Below, piece by piece: positions 23,539-36,125 of a stretch of 64,000 bases of DNA. The translations under genes were made by a program, and so were the position numbers. The notes below the pieces were generated by a model that ran no database searches, was not told the origin of the DNA, and worked only from the letters and a program-made list of their open reading frames with translations. Source of the DNA: Armillaria gallica (taxonomy: Eukaryota; Basidiomycota; Agaricomycetes; Agaricales; Physalacriaceae); NCBI GenBank assembly GCA_037576215.1, contig JBANDB010000013.1, positions 1,674,001 to 1,738,000 of the forward strand. The letters are read 5' to 3'. The number at the start of each line of letters is the position of its first letter. The first letter of the stretch is position 1.

Positions 23539-24670
23539 ATGAACAGTTCGCACAGTACCTCACACAGCAAACTGTCTGATGAGTCGAAAAATCCATATGA
23601 GGGTATTATTTGCGCTTTGATTCCTGTGCCTCATATCAGAGACCTCTTGAAGGCTAAGGATATCGCTGACCCTGTTCCTACATTCAATCTGGTACAGTAT
23701 TACCGTAACAACAAAGAAGTCATTAAGTGAATGTTCGTTCCCTCCTACTGGATGCAATGTTGATGGCTGCATATAGAAGAGTGCTATTGTTGGCATTCGC
23801 ACTGTCAAAGATGAACTTGGTGAATCTTGCGTTGTGTGATCCTAGTGTATGCTTGGTCTCTTCGGACAAGATCGTTCACGGTCTGCCTTACCCACAAAGT
23901 TTCTTTTTGATTGGCTCCGTGGTGTACAGTGACCTGTTTGGTAGCGATACTACCAAACAGATCTGCATCTGACCACTTGATTTTTCATTTCTGCGTGTTA
24001 CTGCCGTCGTTGGGCGTGTTTTCGGAACGGCCCCAGGGGGTACACTTTTTTTCAATGGCTACTGAGGTGGAATGTTATTTATGTTGTGGATGAAACCTGA
24101 AAACGGTGTGTTCTCATAGCATCAAAGGCATGATCATGCTTATTCGATGCCGTATCTCAGGTCACTTGGGTCAGAGCATCACCCCGTGTGCCATTAACAG
24201 CAAGCGACATGGTCCAGGAAAGTGCTAATTCAGCCTGGCTTGATGTAACCTTATAGTATTGCTTTACAGTTATTCATCCATGGGATGAGCCAGGTGAGTG
24301 TAGATTCACTTGCTGATATCATCTTCTGAACTTCATCCTAGTTTCTGTATTTGACTGTCGTGCAGGATTTAAACTGTCCCAATATCATCTGGCCCCTAAG
24401 TGCTTTGAAGATCCTAATGAAGGTGAACTCGTCCTCATCATATGCACTGTGGGACATTACAAGAACATGGCTTACAACGTTGCTTCATTTAATGTTCAGG
24501 TTGTACTGAAAATCACTGATGGTCCTACATCGCTGGATGGCGGGAAGCCAACATGTGCATTGCCTGCCTATTTTGGTGAATTGCATGGCTTCAGGGTCAG
24601 CAGAGAGGAACTGCCTACTACCGATGCCATCGACGATATGGAAGAGGATGCTGAGGAAGTTGTATATTAG
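23539..24670 (+). pseudogene. Uncharacterised protein, multi-exon or broken
   Basis: Two plausible coding parts lie on the plus strand: 23539-23730, which begins MNSSHSTSHSKLSDESKNPY and runs to IPVPHIRDLLKAK and NLVQYYRNN, and about 24366-24670, which reads SQYHLAPKCFEDPNEGELVL and ends with the acidic tail DDMEEDAEEVVY before TAG. The second part starts after a likely acceptor (CTGTCGTGCAG). Whether the middle (23731-24360) is introns, exons in other frames or debris I cannot decide. No known domain is recognised. Confidence 0.35.
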
Positions 24671-25267
24671 CTCGTTTTTTTATTTTATTTTTTGTGTACT
24701 ACTTTAACCGTCTGATTGTACAATATATAAATGAATGTGAACTGCTTCGATTCCTTTGCATGCACCCCCATGCTATCCATCTCACCATGTCACACCATTT
24801 GATAATGGCGTCAAACTGTGGTTCCTCTCCCTATCAGTGTTGACTACATTATGACAACTGGTTTGTCATGGTCTGTCCTGTGACAAGCACCAATAACATC
24901 ACGCCACTGATAGCATCATTCTTTAACTTGAACTTTGGTGATTATGAAGGGAGTTTTATTGGGGACTGGAATGTAGTACCCAGAATATTATTACATTATC
25001 TTATTGTACATTGCGGTGATTACATGTTCTGACCGAGGTAGGAAAGGCAATGCATGTATGACACCCATGCATGCTTATCCTTTCTGGTTATGCTGGAGGG
25101 ACATCAAGTATAACTCTGTTAAATTGCAAATAGTTGAAACAGATGGTAAGTCGACAGTGTCCCTTGTTCTCTCTCAAGTTCGCATGTGATGACGATCTGA
25201 GGGACATCTGCTGGCACATACCAATTAATGATTGTTTGAATTGTACACTCTGTTGTAGAAGAATGTG
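24671..25267. other. Intergenic interval
   Basis: About 600 bp. A T-rich run follows the preceding stop (24671-24700), with ATATATAAATG near 24724, compatible with a 3' end. Nothing else is seen. Confidence 0.4.
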
Positions 25268-26361
25268 TCAATAGATAGGTGTGCATGGTGCAGAAGCAAC
25301 GGAGACAGATAATACAGTTTCTAGCATCGGAAACCCCCGTCTGTCCCTAATGACTTCAAAGAAGTCCTCCCATTCAGAGGGTCTTGTATAGAATTGAACG
25401 ATCATCATGTCGATATGGATGGAAACCAGGACGTTGTTAACAGCGAGTGTGTCCAATGAGCTTGTCATCTTAGCGGTGTAACCTTCGTCAACATCAAACG
25501 ACAATGACTGAAGGGAGCTGCACTCTCTGAGAAGAAAGCATGGTGGACTGAGGTTACCAGGCCCTGACACAACATCAGAATGAAAACGGACAGGCCCGTA
25601 AAGGTTAAGGACTCACAACCTATGATACGTAGTTTCAGACTTTCCAGTGTAGTCCTGCTGGTGTGGATGATTCTGTATACTCCTTGGATGTCACCCTCGC
25701 AAGCCATAATCTCCAGACAACAGAGTGCCTGGCACATTCTGTTTACACAACCAAAGATTCTTCTGTCCATCAAGATATTAATAGAGCTAGCCTCGGGATG
25801 GTACATGAGTGTGTCAAGGGATGGGAATGGCATGACTACAATCGGGGCCAAGTCCTGGATACAGGTGCTGGGGTGTTCACGGGAGAACATGAGGGTTCTC
25901 AAATTCTGGAGCTCCTTGATCCATTGAAAGCAATGACTGAATGTAAAAAGGCAGTCACAAATTGTTGCATCCAAGAAAGGTTCCCAATTGGCCTCAACCT
26001 CCAATAACTCTCAAATGGTGATATTTTCCAGTATGATCTTTTTCATGTGTCCCTCCCCGGTCGTAAGCATCGTGATGATAGCAGGAAACTGGTCCTGCCA
26101 TTGGTCTTTGCTGTTGCATAGGTGTATTGTACGGATGTATGGAATGAGATGCGAAGAGTGGGTGAAAAACCATATTGGATTATGGCATTGAGCGCGATGG
26201 CTTATATGAATGTCAGCTATTAGTGTTCCTTGCACACGTTGCCATAATTGAGGATGGGTAAGACTGAGACTTCACATCAGTGTGCACAGTAGGGGAACCT
26301 TCGAGTGCATAATCAATAATTGTGTCTGATAATTTGACTGGAATTCGAAGAGATTTCATAG
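25268..26361 (-). pseudogene. F-box/LRR-like protein pseudogene
   Basis: The minus strand starts with MKSLRIPVKLSDTIIDYALE (ATG at 26361), resembling the LPxEL...IID opening of Agaricomycete F-box/LRR proteins, then switches frame near 26240 to TLIADIHISHRAQCHNPIWF. It continues through leucine-rich segments (IKELQNLRTLMF, FPSLDTLMYH, LESLKLRI) to about 25268. Breaks: a frame change near 26240, a TGA near 26008 before ELLEVEANWEPF, and a possible intron near 25470-25570. The protein would act as an adaptor in an SCF ubiquitin ligase if it were intact. The family call rests on the N-terminal motif and the Leu pattern only. Confidence 0.5.
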
Positions 26362-26750
26362 GAGGATGGTCACTGGACATTGATGGTAGGAAGCAGAGGA
26401 GTGGGTTCCCATCACATTCTCCTTTCAGTGTTTCGGCCCAAACAATGTTTTTTTTTTTGTAGCTGCCACACTAAAATGGAGTACGGATAAAGGTGAAACC
26501 TGCTTATTGAATGAAAAATGTCATCATGCGCTCATCTGTCCTTCTAGGGCTCCCTCCTTTTGGCTTTGATGCGACCAAGCAATGGTCAACAGATTACCAA
26601 TCTGATATGCCCATTGATCGTGTTGAGTTTCTGACTACACCGATCCATTCATTCACACTGTCAATTCATTTGACATGTTTATACACAGACATTATTCAAG
26701 ACAATGCCTGTCTATAACATTTCAAAGTTAAAGTCCCTAAACATAACTGG
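26362..26750. other. Intergenic interval
   Basis: Roughly 390 bp between divergent coding regions, with a T11 run near 26448. No gene or clear promoter box is seen. Confidence 0.35.
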
Positions 26751-26756
26751 AAACTA

Positions 26757-27995
26757 TTGCCTATCCCCAATAATTCTTGCATTCGCACACTCTGCATTTG
26801 CTCTGGAATGCCGGATGGCGATTTGATTTGGGCAGTCCCCCAAGTCGGATGGCCAAGTGGTGCTGATGGTAATCCCCTGCCGCAGCTCTTTCCCAATGGC
26901 ACAACTGCCTTCGAGGTGAGTGAATTCGTGTTGAGCTTGAGCAAGACGAAAGTCGACTCACCATTTGTTCCCAAGACAACAGCTCTGAGACACACAATCA
27001 AGCCTGTTGCAGCTAACGGTCGCCCTTCACCCCAACTTTATACCAAAGGCACAACTACCTTTGCAGTGCATTAATTCGAGCTGCATTTAGACAGGATTGT
27101 CTCGACTCATCTTTTTTTAGGCCGAAGCTCCAGTGCAGACAGTCAGGCCTGAACAACTTCTTTGGTCTATGCTACTTCCTGGATTATCCGAACAACTTGG
27201 GCTGAATCGCTGCATTCCCACACATTGGAGGTAAGACATTGGGACCATGTTTCATGCGTGTTACTCAGCATTGTACAGAACATGTTTTCTAGTCCTTTAT
27301 CGCCAACTCTTACTAATGCATCTGGTGCATCCGAAGCCAACAATGTCAGTCATTCCCATACTCATGGAGCAAAAAGGAAGGCAGCTGATGGGTACAAGAC
27401 CTGTGGAGACACAGAGGGTCGTATGGTTCAGAAGGTACAGCCAAAACTTTGAACTATGTTCTATGTTCGTCACGCTCATATAACCATCATCATGTAGTTC
27501 AGGGCGATAGAACCAGGTTATATTGGGTCCCAGGTCAACCGTGTTCAACCGATTGATGCTGACAACTATGGAGCAAATATTGTTTCATCTAATGAAATGA
27601 GCCCTGCATGAAAGGTTCACGCTCTCGCGTTCGTATTTAACGATGTCGCTAATGACAAACCAGGCCCAGTTTCATTGCATGTTGCAGTTGTGGCAAGGCC
27701 AGCTGCCTCCGGAATTGAGTCGTCTCTCATGGCATCAACATACTCTTCTTTGGATTACCAACATGCAGCAAATTCTTAGTGGCATGTCTTCGGATCAACT
27801 ACAAGACGCTAATAGATTGTGCCTGTTTCCAGTCAAAAGACGGCTGATAATCCGTGACCTGGGTTTCATGGATGATGATCCAGTGGAGCAGGACTTCCAT
27901 AACAGTTTGTGTGACATTGAAACCTGGACTCTCTATCCAGTGGCAATATATGAACAGGTACATCCTTCTGCATTTTCTTTCGTGCTAGTTGCTTA
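26757..27995 (+). CDS. Uncharacterised multi-exon protein, model incomplete
   Basis: Several pieces on the plus strand look coding. The first (26757-26920) ends at a donor-like GTGAGT; a degenerate repeat of it (GNPLPQLF...GTTAFEV and GRPSPQLY...GTTTFAV) covers 26870-27074. The second follows TTTTTTTAG at 27120 (EAPVQTVRPEQLLWSMLLPG) to a donor GTAAGA near 27231. The third follows a TAG near 27291 (SPLSPTLTNASGASEANN) to GTACAG near 27436. The last (27643-27960) reads QLPPELSRLSWHQHTLLW and MDDDPVEQDFHNSLCD before a donor-like GTACAT. I cannot join them all in phase, so it may be a pseudogene. No known domain is recognised. Confidence 0.35.
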
Positions 27996-28649
27996 AGGCA
28001 TATTAGTGTACCTTTTGTGTTGCTCATGGATGTCGCTGCCTGCATACTAATGCCAGCGTCCTTCCTCCTCGATGTTGCCAGTGCTGTATCTATAATTTGG
28101 TATGTTCCAAGGAAAGTACGGTGGTGGCAACAATGACCCTTGCAGCGGTGTTCAACGATGCAGCTGGGCCAGAAAGAGATTGCCGTTTGTAAAAAGAAAG
28201 GAGTATACAGTCACTGGTTCTTTCACTTGGTGTTGTACTTGTATTCTATCTAGCCTGTCTTGTATTTCTTTACTGTATCGGCCTTCTCGTCATAATTTCA
28301 TATGAATATATTGTTCAGTGTTTTTAAATCACTGAGGTTGCAGGTCTTCACGTTCATGAGATTTGGCTAGACACAAACCTTTGCCGGCGGTTCGCCAATT
28401 GACAACACCATCCCAAAGCAGAGTATACTCCACCTCATCCCAAAGAGGGTGATTGCAGCTTGTCATATTTCGGCTTGTACCAAATAGGCAGAGAGGATCG
28501 TTCCCAACTAGGCAGCGAGTGCCTGTCCTGAATAGGCAAGAGGCAATCGTGGATGAATCGAGAACATGTGGAAGACCTTTTGCGTTCCTACGACGTGTCC
28601 TCCACATTGACACTACCACTCTCTTGCAGTCACATACTTTTCGAGAATC
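27996..28649. other. Intergenic interval upstream of the RING gene
   Basis: About 650 bp. Short open frames on both strands (for example 28739-28329 minus) have no recognisable motif. Sequence TTTGCAGTCACATAC-like just before 28630 could be an acceptor, so an upstream non-coding exon of the RING gene is possible. Confidence 0.35.
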
Positions 28650-29657
28650 ATGTCGCCTACCAAGTCTATGCAACGGTGCGAGGGCAAACGTAGACATGTG
28701 AGTATGCCACCACTCAGTATTGTGGTAACAAAGGAACACCCTATCATACCTTCAAAATCCAGCAAACACCAGAGGAAGGCTTCAGCTCAAGAACATTCAG
28801 AAGAAATCATTGTTATATCTTTGGATGAAGATGAGCAGCCGAAAGTTGATGTACACAGAACTCTATTACAGTTGAAGGACGAGCTGGAGAAATCTAAGCA
28901 GGTACAAATTGAATGATTGGACATGGGAGATTCTACTACCATTTAGGAAACACTTATGGCCAAACGGGCCCAGAAAAAAGCACAGGAAGATGCCCATACA
29001 GTCGAAGACGCGCTGGAGAGATCGAAACAGGTATGCACTGTCCAGGAATAGCTTATAACATGTATGACTTTAATATGACTGTAGGATGTAATTGCTGCAA
29101 AATACGCCCAGGACAAAGTGGAGATCAGAATGGCATCCTATGACGAAGAACTGGAAGCATTGCGAGCAGAGGTCAATGAGCCAAAAATTGTACATCGTAA
29201 ATTCCTTTCTTATTGTGGTCCTGATGAAATCATTTGAGAAAGAGAGCATCAGAGCTCAAGGATGACACAACATGCGACATCTGTACAATGATTATGGAAC
29301 ATCCTTTTGTGTACGTGTATTCCTGTGCATGGAAACCATATTTTTTAAAATCTGATTGGTGACAGCCTCCCACAATGCGGTCACGTCTCATGCCAGGGCT
29401 GTATCCACGTATGGTTTGACACCATTCGCAAGGAAAACTGGCGAGGTCCTTTCAGCCATCGCTATAGACCCATCTACAATTGCCCTACATGTCGAAAGAC
29501 AGTGACGACTGAACCGGTGGAAGTCTACAAACTAAAGTCCATTGCACAGAAAATGGAGCAGATTTTTGCAGAAGATGTCCTTCGTGAGAGGACACCGGAT
29601 GTGAATGAAAGACCATGGGTTCTTTTTTCCCAAGGAGGCGCTCATAAAGGTATGTAA
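28650..29657 (+). CDS. RING-type E3 ligase-like protein with SUMO-interacting motif
   Basis: Five exons (28650-28901, 28947-29030, 29085-29189, 29243-29310, 29366-29657) join into an open 266-codon frame; every intron has GT..AG ends and is 45-55 nt long. Residues 53-62 (IIVISLDEDE) form a hydrophobic core followed by acid, a typical SUMO-interacting motif. Residues about 70-147 are charged and probably coiled-coil. A C3HC4 RING follows: C158, C161, C174, H176, C179, C182, C209, C212. RING proteins recruit E2 enzymes and transfer ubiquitin; a RING together with a SIM suggests a SUMO-targeted ubiquitin ligase that acts in the nucleus, but this is inference. The acceptor of exon 4 (AG at 29241-29242) was chosen because neighbouring AGs give stops. 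An alternative is that GTATGT at 29650 is another donor. Confidence 0.75.
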
Positions 29658-29770
29658 ATCAGACCCTTTTTGTACTTGTTAATCGGCACGCCATTGGTGT
29701 ATTTACGTATAATTGTAATCCGAGCTCTTGCCAAAGTAGTCAACAGTGTGTGAGCGATTAAAAACTAGGT

Positions 29771-31153
29771 ATGAGTAAATACCAGACTTGTGAAAAGTAC
29801 CTACGCAACTCATGGCGGTGGTTAAGCCCACATGTCTTTCAACGTCTGCCATCGGCAATGCCATACAAAATGAGCCCACATCGGAAAATCTTCTTGGTTC
29901 CCTTCTTCCATCAGTGCACCCTCATCATGATCACTATTAGCCAAAACAGAATGTGTGTTAATTTAACTCACCGCTGTCAAGACATCACAATTGTTGCTTC
30001 CCAACCGTCTTTATCTGCATCATTCGTTGGTGCTGTGTCTGACTATTTGTGGCCCGACATAAAAGGGATAGTAGTCAACAACAACGCCTCCGGTCCACAG
30101 GCAACACATCTTATTCTTCATGAAGACATAGAAGGTGAGCTTAATGAGCTTCTGGTACAGGATTTTGTGGAGCAGCTCACTGTTCTTCATACCACCCAAT
30201 TTTATTTCGTGGCAGCCGAAAGCACTGACATACTCACTTGGAAGATACTGTCACTGCAGCGTCTCTTCCTATGGAACTCCTCCATGTCACCTGAAGGACT
30301 TCAGGTGTTAATGGGTTTGTTACCAAATCTCATCCACTTTGCAGTCAGTGGTCTGCATACAAAGAGGATAACAGAGGACCACTATGGAGACAACATATTG
30401 CAAGACCCTGACAACAACACTGTAAAGAGACTACCTTGCCAGCTTACAAACCTACACGTCGATATCTCGGTGCTGGTTGGAGAGAGTACCTCCGAGACGA
30501 CCATCAGTGTCCGTTCACGATACATCCGCTGGTTATCCAATCTAGAAGGCCATGTTCCTTTGACCACACTGGAATTGAAGCTGTTCTCTAATGATGTTAG
30601 GGTCAGCCAAAACCTTATTTCCCTCAGTGCACCAACGCTAGAAACAATACATTTATACTTCCTTGGTATGTTGCGGCAATTGTATATAATGAGATGCTGG
30701 TAAACTGATGTTGATTGTCGATTAGATACCTTCATCAGGAACGCATTTGTGGATCTCAGTAAAATGCCGCATCTGCGACATTTTCATATCCTCACATTGG
30801 AAGTATGCCTTCACAAACTTCTGACCGTTATGCAGACAGTTCATTCAAAGGACTTTGAGGACATCAATGTCTGCATCGCTCTGACTTCCTTTGACCACAC
30901 ATTTGCCAGCCTGAAGTTGTGGGACGACACATATGTTGCCCAAGAACTTGGACACATTAGGGTCGTCAACCTAAGCTGTCTCATGAGGGAGCTTCAACCC
31001 CGGTCAGCAGTGCATACCTACTATAACGATTTGATATTAGCCTGTACAGTGAACATGCGTGAGAACGGTTTCTTGAGGATTTCTTGGTCTGAAGACTGCG
31101 GGTTTCTTGCTTGCTTTGCAGATGCTACCGGTACGTATCATAATGATGTGTAA
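29771..31153 (+). CDS. LRR-like protein (F-box-associated type), intact model
   Basis: Exon 1 (29771-30665) and exon 2 (30726-31153) join across a 60-nt intron (GTATGT...GATTAG) into 440 codons with no stop. Spaced leucine-rich strands are visible (LSLQRLFLWNS, LQVLMGLLPNLIHF, LPCQLTNLHVDI, LTTLELKLF, APTLETIHLYFLG, MPHLRHFHILTL), the pattern of the LRR half of mushroom F-box proteins. A canonical F-box is not seen; it might be in an unrecognised upstream exon, since only 113 bp separate this start from the RING gene stop and the ATG choice is weak. It probably binds a protein partner, possibly as an SCF substrate adaptor. No signal peptide or membrane segment is seen. Confidence 0.65.
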
Positions 31154-31626
31154 TGTGATTGTATTGATCATAATTTAGACTGTCAGTGTGCTTGCGGCCA
31201 GTGATCATTCTTGTATCAATTGTCTGTACTTTGATGTAACATATTCCTATTGTACTGTGAAAGAACTGCTCTGTGTATATACATCGTCAGTTGTTAAGGA
31301 ATGTTCATGTGGTGCAAGGGTGCCCAATAACTTAATATTCTAAGCTTCAGAGATGGGACTCAACACATATGCATTCTCAAGTGATCCCTAACTGCCTGAA
31401 GTTCAGAACCATAAACAATGACAAATAATAGGCAAATTTTCTTGGTGTATACCACAAATGTACATCTGGCCTAGTTTTACAAAGAGAATGTTTTCGATAC
31501 TATCTTACAATGCCATTCCTGTATGAGCAATACTGTTCTATTTTCGAGCATCATACTAATCATAACTCTCGTTGGTAACAAATCCGACAATGATGTGAGC
31601 GTGCATAAATACCATACATCCGAAAC
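31154..31626. other. Intergenic interval
   Basis: AT-rich 470 bp downstream of the LRR-like gene. No coding signal is seen; AATAATAGG and similar A/T runs could serve as 3' processing signals. Confidence 0.4.
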
Positions 31627-31947
31627 TCACTCCAGTGCCTGAGCAGCTAATACACATAATTCATGCCTTTCCACATCTACTACCATGCCTTCTGTTGTCT
31701 GCTTCATGATGAGCACATTACCCTTGAAGGGAATGTGGTTGTAGGTGCAGCCACTGATATATTGGTTTCGTGGAGCCCATTCCTCATCAATGTGGTTGGG
31801 TACGTGATAGAGAAAGTAGGAGAACACCCCATGGTTGCAAAGATATCTTCGGCATAGCTGGGGGTTACTAGGACCGGTGCTAAGCCACTCTTGCATGTAA
31901 TACATGCGACCATAAATATGGGGCACGTACATGATCATTGGCTGCAT
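31627..31947 (-). pseudogene. Fragment of an uncharacterised gene (minus strand)
   Basis: A 106-codon open frame reads MYVPHIYGRMYYMQEWLSTG and then CNHGVFSYFLYHVPNHIDEE. The aromatic-rich composition looks like real protein, but the start, flanking exons and family are unknown. It could be a captured exon or the last exon of a broken gene. Confidence 0.3.
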
Positions 31948-32453
31948 GCAATGAGTGCCAAGGATACAACTGGCATGGAGATCTGAATGATCCTGTTGTC
32001 CACATTGTTAACATTATAGGCCACAGTCACAGTACACAGTAACTGCACTCATGCTATTATCCAGGAGCCTCTTGTTGTGTAATCCTACTGCTGTTTCGCT
32101 GGTACAGCAGCGCATGGTTAATAATCAAGGGAGGATAATATGGGAGTGGGAGAGAAAACCTTGACGCATCATTGTCGCTCTAGATCAGACACAGCGTTAT
32201 ATATACTGCTTGATCTCCTAGATCATGTTGCTTCAGGCAAACTCTGGCATCGGATTTCGACATTAGACCCTACCTTCTTGGTGACAAAAAAAAAGAAAAT
32301 GAGGAGACTGATTGTCAATCGATCGTGTGATTGTGGCTTCATTTGGGAATTCCCAAATGGGAGAAAGAGTTCCATGTTCGTTGTCTACATTCGTTCGATT
32401 GATCGATCATATGCGTATGAACTGCCTAAAAATGTCAGCCTCTTTTGTTGCGG
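31948..32453. other. Interval before the gypsy LTR
   Basis: About 500 bp with no supported gene. It contains a small stem, CTGCTGT/ACAGCAG near 32087-32109, and an A9 run near 32288. The open frame at 32140-32505 runs into the LTR and is not considered coding. Confidence 0.4.
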
Positions 32454-34005
32454 TGATGAGCCTCCAGGCTCTGTACGCTCAGAATTCGCGGATTTTCCCT
32501 GCTAATTAACGCTACTATCCCTTCAACAGCCTTTCAGCAAACCAATGATTGCACACACACTGATACCACTTTCATCCTACGGCAACCACTCCTTACGCAC
32601 TTTGTTATCCATCCCATCTTGCCATGCATCATAATTGCCGTACTTCATCATGGCAAGGCACCTTTGATCGACAATCATCCCAATATGGAATTGACACATC
32701 ACTCAGAAGCACCAGTTGACATGCTCATTGATCACTTAATAAAAATGACATGATTGACGCGAGTACCCTCCCAGCTACGGCAACTACAGACCGTGTTTAC
32801 TAAGGCTGTTACTTCGCCAAGGCCTCAAGAAAATGTTACCCCATGTGTACTCCTCAGCACAATGACTATTGCTCAAGTAATCTGCAGCTAAACAGAACCT
32901 AATGGTCTGTGCATCGCTCAATAACACCATACGGTTTGCATCCATATGTGGCAACGTCAACGAGTTGCTGTTACTTTAGAAGATGAAGTACCATATGTTT
33001 CCTCCAATTTTTACAAAGCCAAGGCCTTACAGCCTTACTAAGTCTCGTGTATTTACTCTATTTATAAATTCGTACTTGTAGTATAAAAACTAGCTAGAAA
33101 ACATAGTTTAGGAGCAGTTCATCTCTAGTCGACCCCGGACTACGTCAATTACCATCACGCTCTAGTCTATTGCCAGGAAACAACGTTTATTCACCGTTCT
33201 ATGGCAATATATCATTTCTCTACTGTTCATTAGAGAAATAACACTTAGCAAACTTTCCCTTCACTAAAAGTTAGCTATAACTTCGCGTGCTTACCTCTTC
33301 TCCAAAAACTTCGCTAGGAAACCTTTACTGGTTACCCTTGCGAAGCATCCTCAACATTTTAAGTTTGCTTGCATACCTGTGCGCTTTAAAGAGCAATCCG
33401 AAGCTAGGATTAAAGCCCTTTAGCCACTAACAACCCAGTACTACCGTTTCCGAACTTAGGAAACAACACCACTTAACTCTTATAGAGTTAGACACCTTGA
33501 GGCCTTAGCTACCTTTCTCATAGAAGAGAAAGTTCGCTACAGTTGCCCTTGTGATTCGACTCAAGATTGATACTGACTTGCTTGATATTAGGATCGTTTA
33601 GAGCTATATCTTGCTTGCGCATATTTTATCTTGGACAAAACCTCGCTCACACCTGGAGCACCAGTACCAGTTAACTCACATAGAGTTCCCCAACCGAATC
33701 CGCAGCTAGGATTTCGACACCACATAGTTCACGCCACATCTAGGTCGCCCCTGCTCAGCACACACCCACGTTTATGCATCTTTTCCCTTCCAGGAAAGTT
33801 TGCGTACATACTTTGAGCCTCTGAATAGCCTTCAGAGAATCATAACAAAGTGTAGCGATCCTTCGCTACACCACCAGGAAGCTACAGTCATTGCATGGAG
33901 GTGCAAGACTAGACTCGCTAGAACCTGCCTTCAGATTCTGTGTTTGGTTACACTAGCCGTTACAGGTCTTGTGTTTTCTGCCCGCAGGAGTCTCTAGGTT
34001 CATCA
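32454..34005 (+). mobile_element. LTR family B, probable 5' LTR of gypsy element G1
   Basis: A 1552-bp LTR with ends TGATGAGCCT and TAGGTTCATCA. Its first 764 bp (to about 33217) match family A (40132-40910), including the TATA-like GTAGTATAAAAACTAGC near 33078; after CAATATATCATTT the two families diverge completely. Its 3' half instead matches the split LTR at 46241-46578. The flanks (GCGG left, CCAT right) do not form a duplication, which fits a 5' LTR of a longer element rather than a solo LTR. No tRNA-type primer site is recognisable right after 34005. Confidence 0.7.
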
Positions 34006-35858
34006 CCATAGTGCAACCCGGTGCACAACCACCCATACAGCCCCCAGTACAACCTCCAGTTCAACAGCCAGTACAACAACCTGCAGCCATGGCAGCAGCA
34101 TCTATGCCTTTCCGAAAGGAGAAGAGCACTCCAAATATCATTGACGAAATTAGTCCTGGAGGCGAATTGACACATTATATCAGTGATATTGAAGGCCTCT
34201 TCACCCATCATAGCATAAATGCAGAAGCTGATAAAAAGAAGTGGTTTATCTATTATCCTGGTCTCGTCATCTCTGAATTTTGGGAGAGCTTGCCCGAGTA
34301 TAGCGATGCCGGCAAAACCTACAAAAATTTCAAGGATGCCATAGTTACTCAGTATCCTGACGCTAGTACCACTCGTAAATATGAGAGACATGACATCAAG
34401 CGTGTTATTGGAAAATACGCATGAGAAGTTGATAATCTCGCAGACCTAGGAGCATTTTATCAAGAATTCTACCCCAAAGTAAAGCATTTGGTCACGAATA
34501 ATCGTTTGTCAAACCATGAGACCGGCAATATGTTCAGCAAAGGCTTTCCTAACCACATTTGGGATGCCATTGCCCATCGACTCCAGATTAAATTACCAGA
34601 CCATCATCCAGCAGACCCTTACAACCTCAGCAATATTTACGCAGCCGCTCAGTTCGTTCTACAAGGCACAAATAAAGGAGAAAGCACTCTTAGCAGCATG
34701 CCTACTCAGAGTTTTCATGACACTGGTCCAGCCAGACCCTCAGAGATGCTGTATCCCGGTCCAGTTTCACAACCTCAGCCAATCGTTCACATCAAAGAGG
34801 AACCTGTGGAACCCCAAGTAAAGATGGAGCATATTAATCAGCTCATTAAACTTGGCGAGATGTTATTGCAGCTAAACTCGAATGATCAATTCCAGAAAGC
34901 TCAGCAATGATCATTTTCATCAGGTCCACCGCAGCAGAGCAGTTATGCTAATATGGCAACTGGCCAAAATTGCAGTTTCTGCAGTGAAATTGGTCATTTT
35001 ATTCGAGAATGTCTCAAAGTTGAGGAGATGATTAAAGAAGGGAAATGCAGGCACAATATAGATGGGAAGATCGTCCTGTCTACTGGCACTTGGGTCCCTA
35101 GAGGTCTCCAAGGCACTTGGCTTAAAGATTGTATCGAGGAATGGCACCGTCAGAATCCAGGCCAGATTGGCATCGTCAATCAGCTGATGAACACCATTGT
35201 TGAGCCAGTTCCACATCTTAGTCAGCAATGTTCTTTGCCAGTTAATGCAGATGCTCAGACACTTAGCATGCCCATTTCCAGGATTGATGTACGTCAATGC
35301 CTCAAGGTGCTCATTGCCAAATCCGAAGCTATTGGGAAAGAGATCCAGGGCATCAAACAGTTCATGCATGTTACCGAAGAAGACTCTTCTAGTCCGAATA
35401 CTGCAGACACTACAGATACTATGATTCGCCAGGTTGTAGTCGAGGTTCCCCACCTTAAACACGGGCCAACCAAGAAGGCAGCTCCCATAGCAAAAGCAGA
35501 GGCCGCTGTTCCGCAAGAGCCTACTAAGGCAGTGGGTCGACAAACTTGTACTAGTCGGAAGGCCACTGAAGAAGCAGTGCTTGATGACGAGCAGGAGGTT
35601 GCCATACCTAAGATTTGCGATCACTTTGATCAAGATCTTACCCCAGATTATGATGGCATGCCTGAGTTAGTTGAATATTCAGATGATGAAGACAATATTG
35701 CTGTACTCCCTCAGACAAAGCAAGATGACGAAAGTGCCACAGCTATTATCGAGTCTTATTCTCCACGTCAATTCAAGAAAGCTAAGACAGTAGTCCACGG
35801 CAATGATCAGGATATTCGTTCCAAGTTTCCATCTTACGCGCCACCTGCTACTCCATGA
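34006..35858 (+). pseudogene. gag: G1 gag region (Ty3/gypsy), with stops
   Basis: One frame is open except for TGA at 34422 and 34908 and closes with TGA at 35856. It encodes a Pro/Gln repeat (VQPPVQPPVQQPVQQP), a capsid-like region (about 34110-34700) and a zinc knuckle CSFCSEIGHFIREC of CCHC form (about 34974). Gag would assemble the intracellular particle and bind the element RNA. The frame is open upstream into the LTR, so the true ATG may be at 34089 (MAAASMPFRK). The three stops match CGA-to-TGA change. Confidence 0.75.
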
Positions 35859-36125
35859 CACGATCCACCCAAGACTGTCACAGCAGTACCTGAGCATGCG
35901 CCAGTCAAGGAGTGTGTAGCTCAGCTCATCCCTGAAGATATTCATCCATTTGCTGCAGCAAAGCCAGCCAATTATGCACCGCCAGCAGTTCATAACACAG
36001 GTGCAAAGCCAGATGTCCACAAGCGTCACAAAGACAATGAACCTGCTTATAGGATGCAGGCACTGATAGAAGGTTCACATGTTGTGTGAGAAGTCTACGA
36101 GCGTGCACTTGACTCCACGATCACA

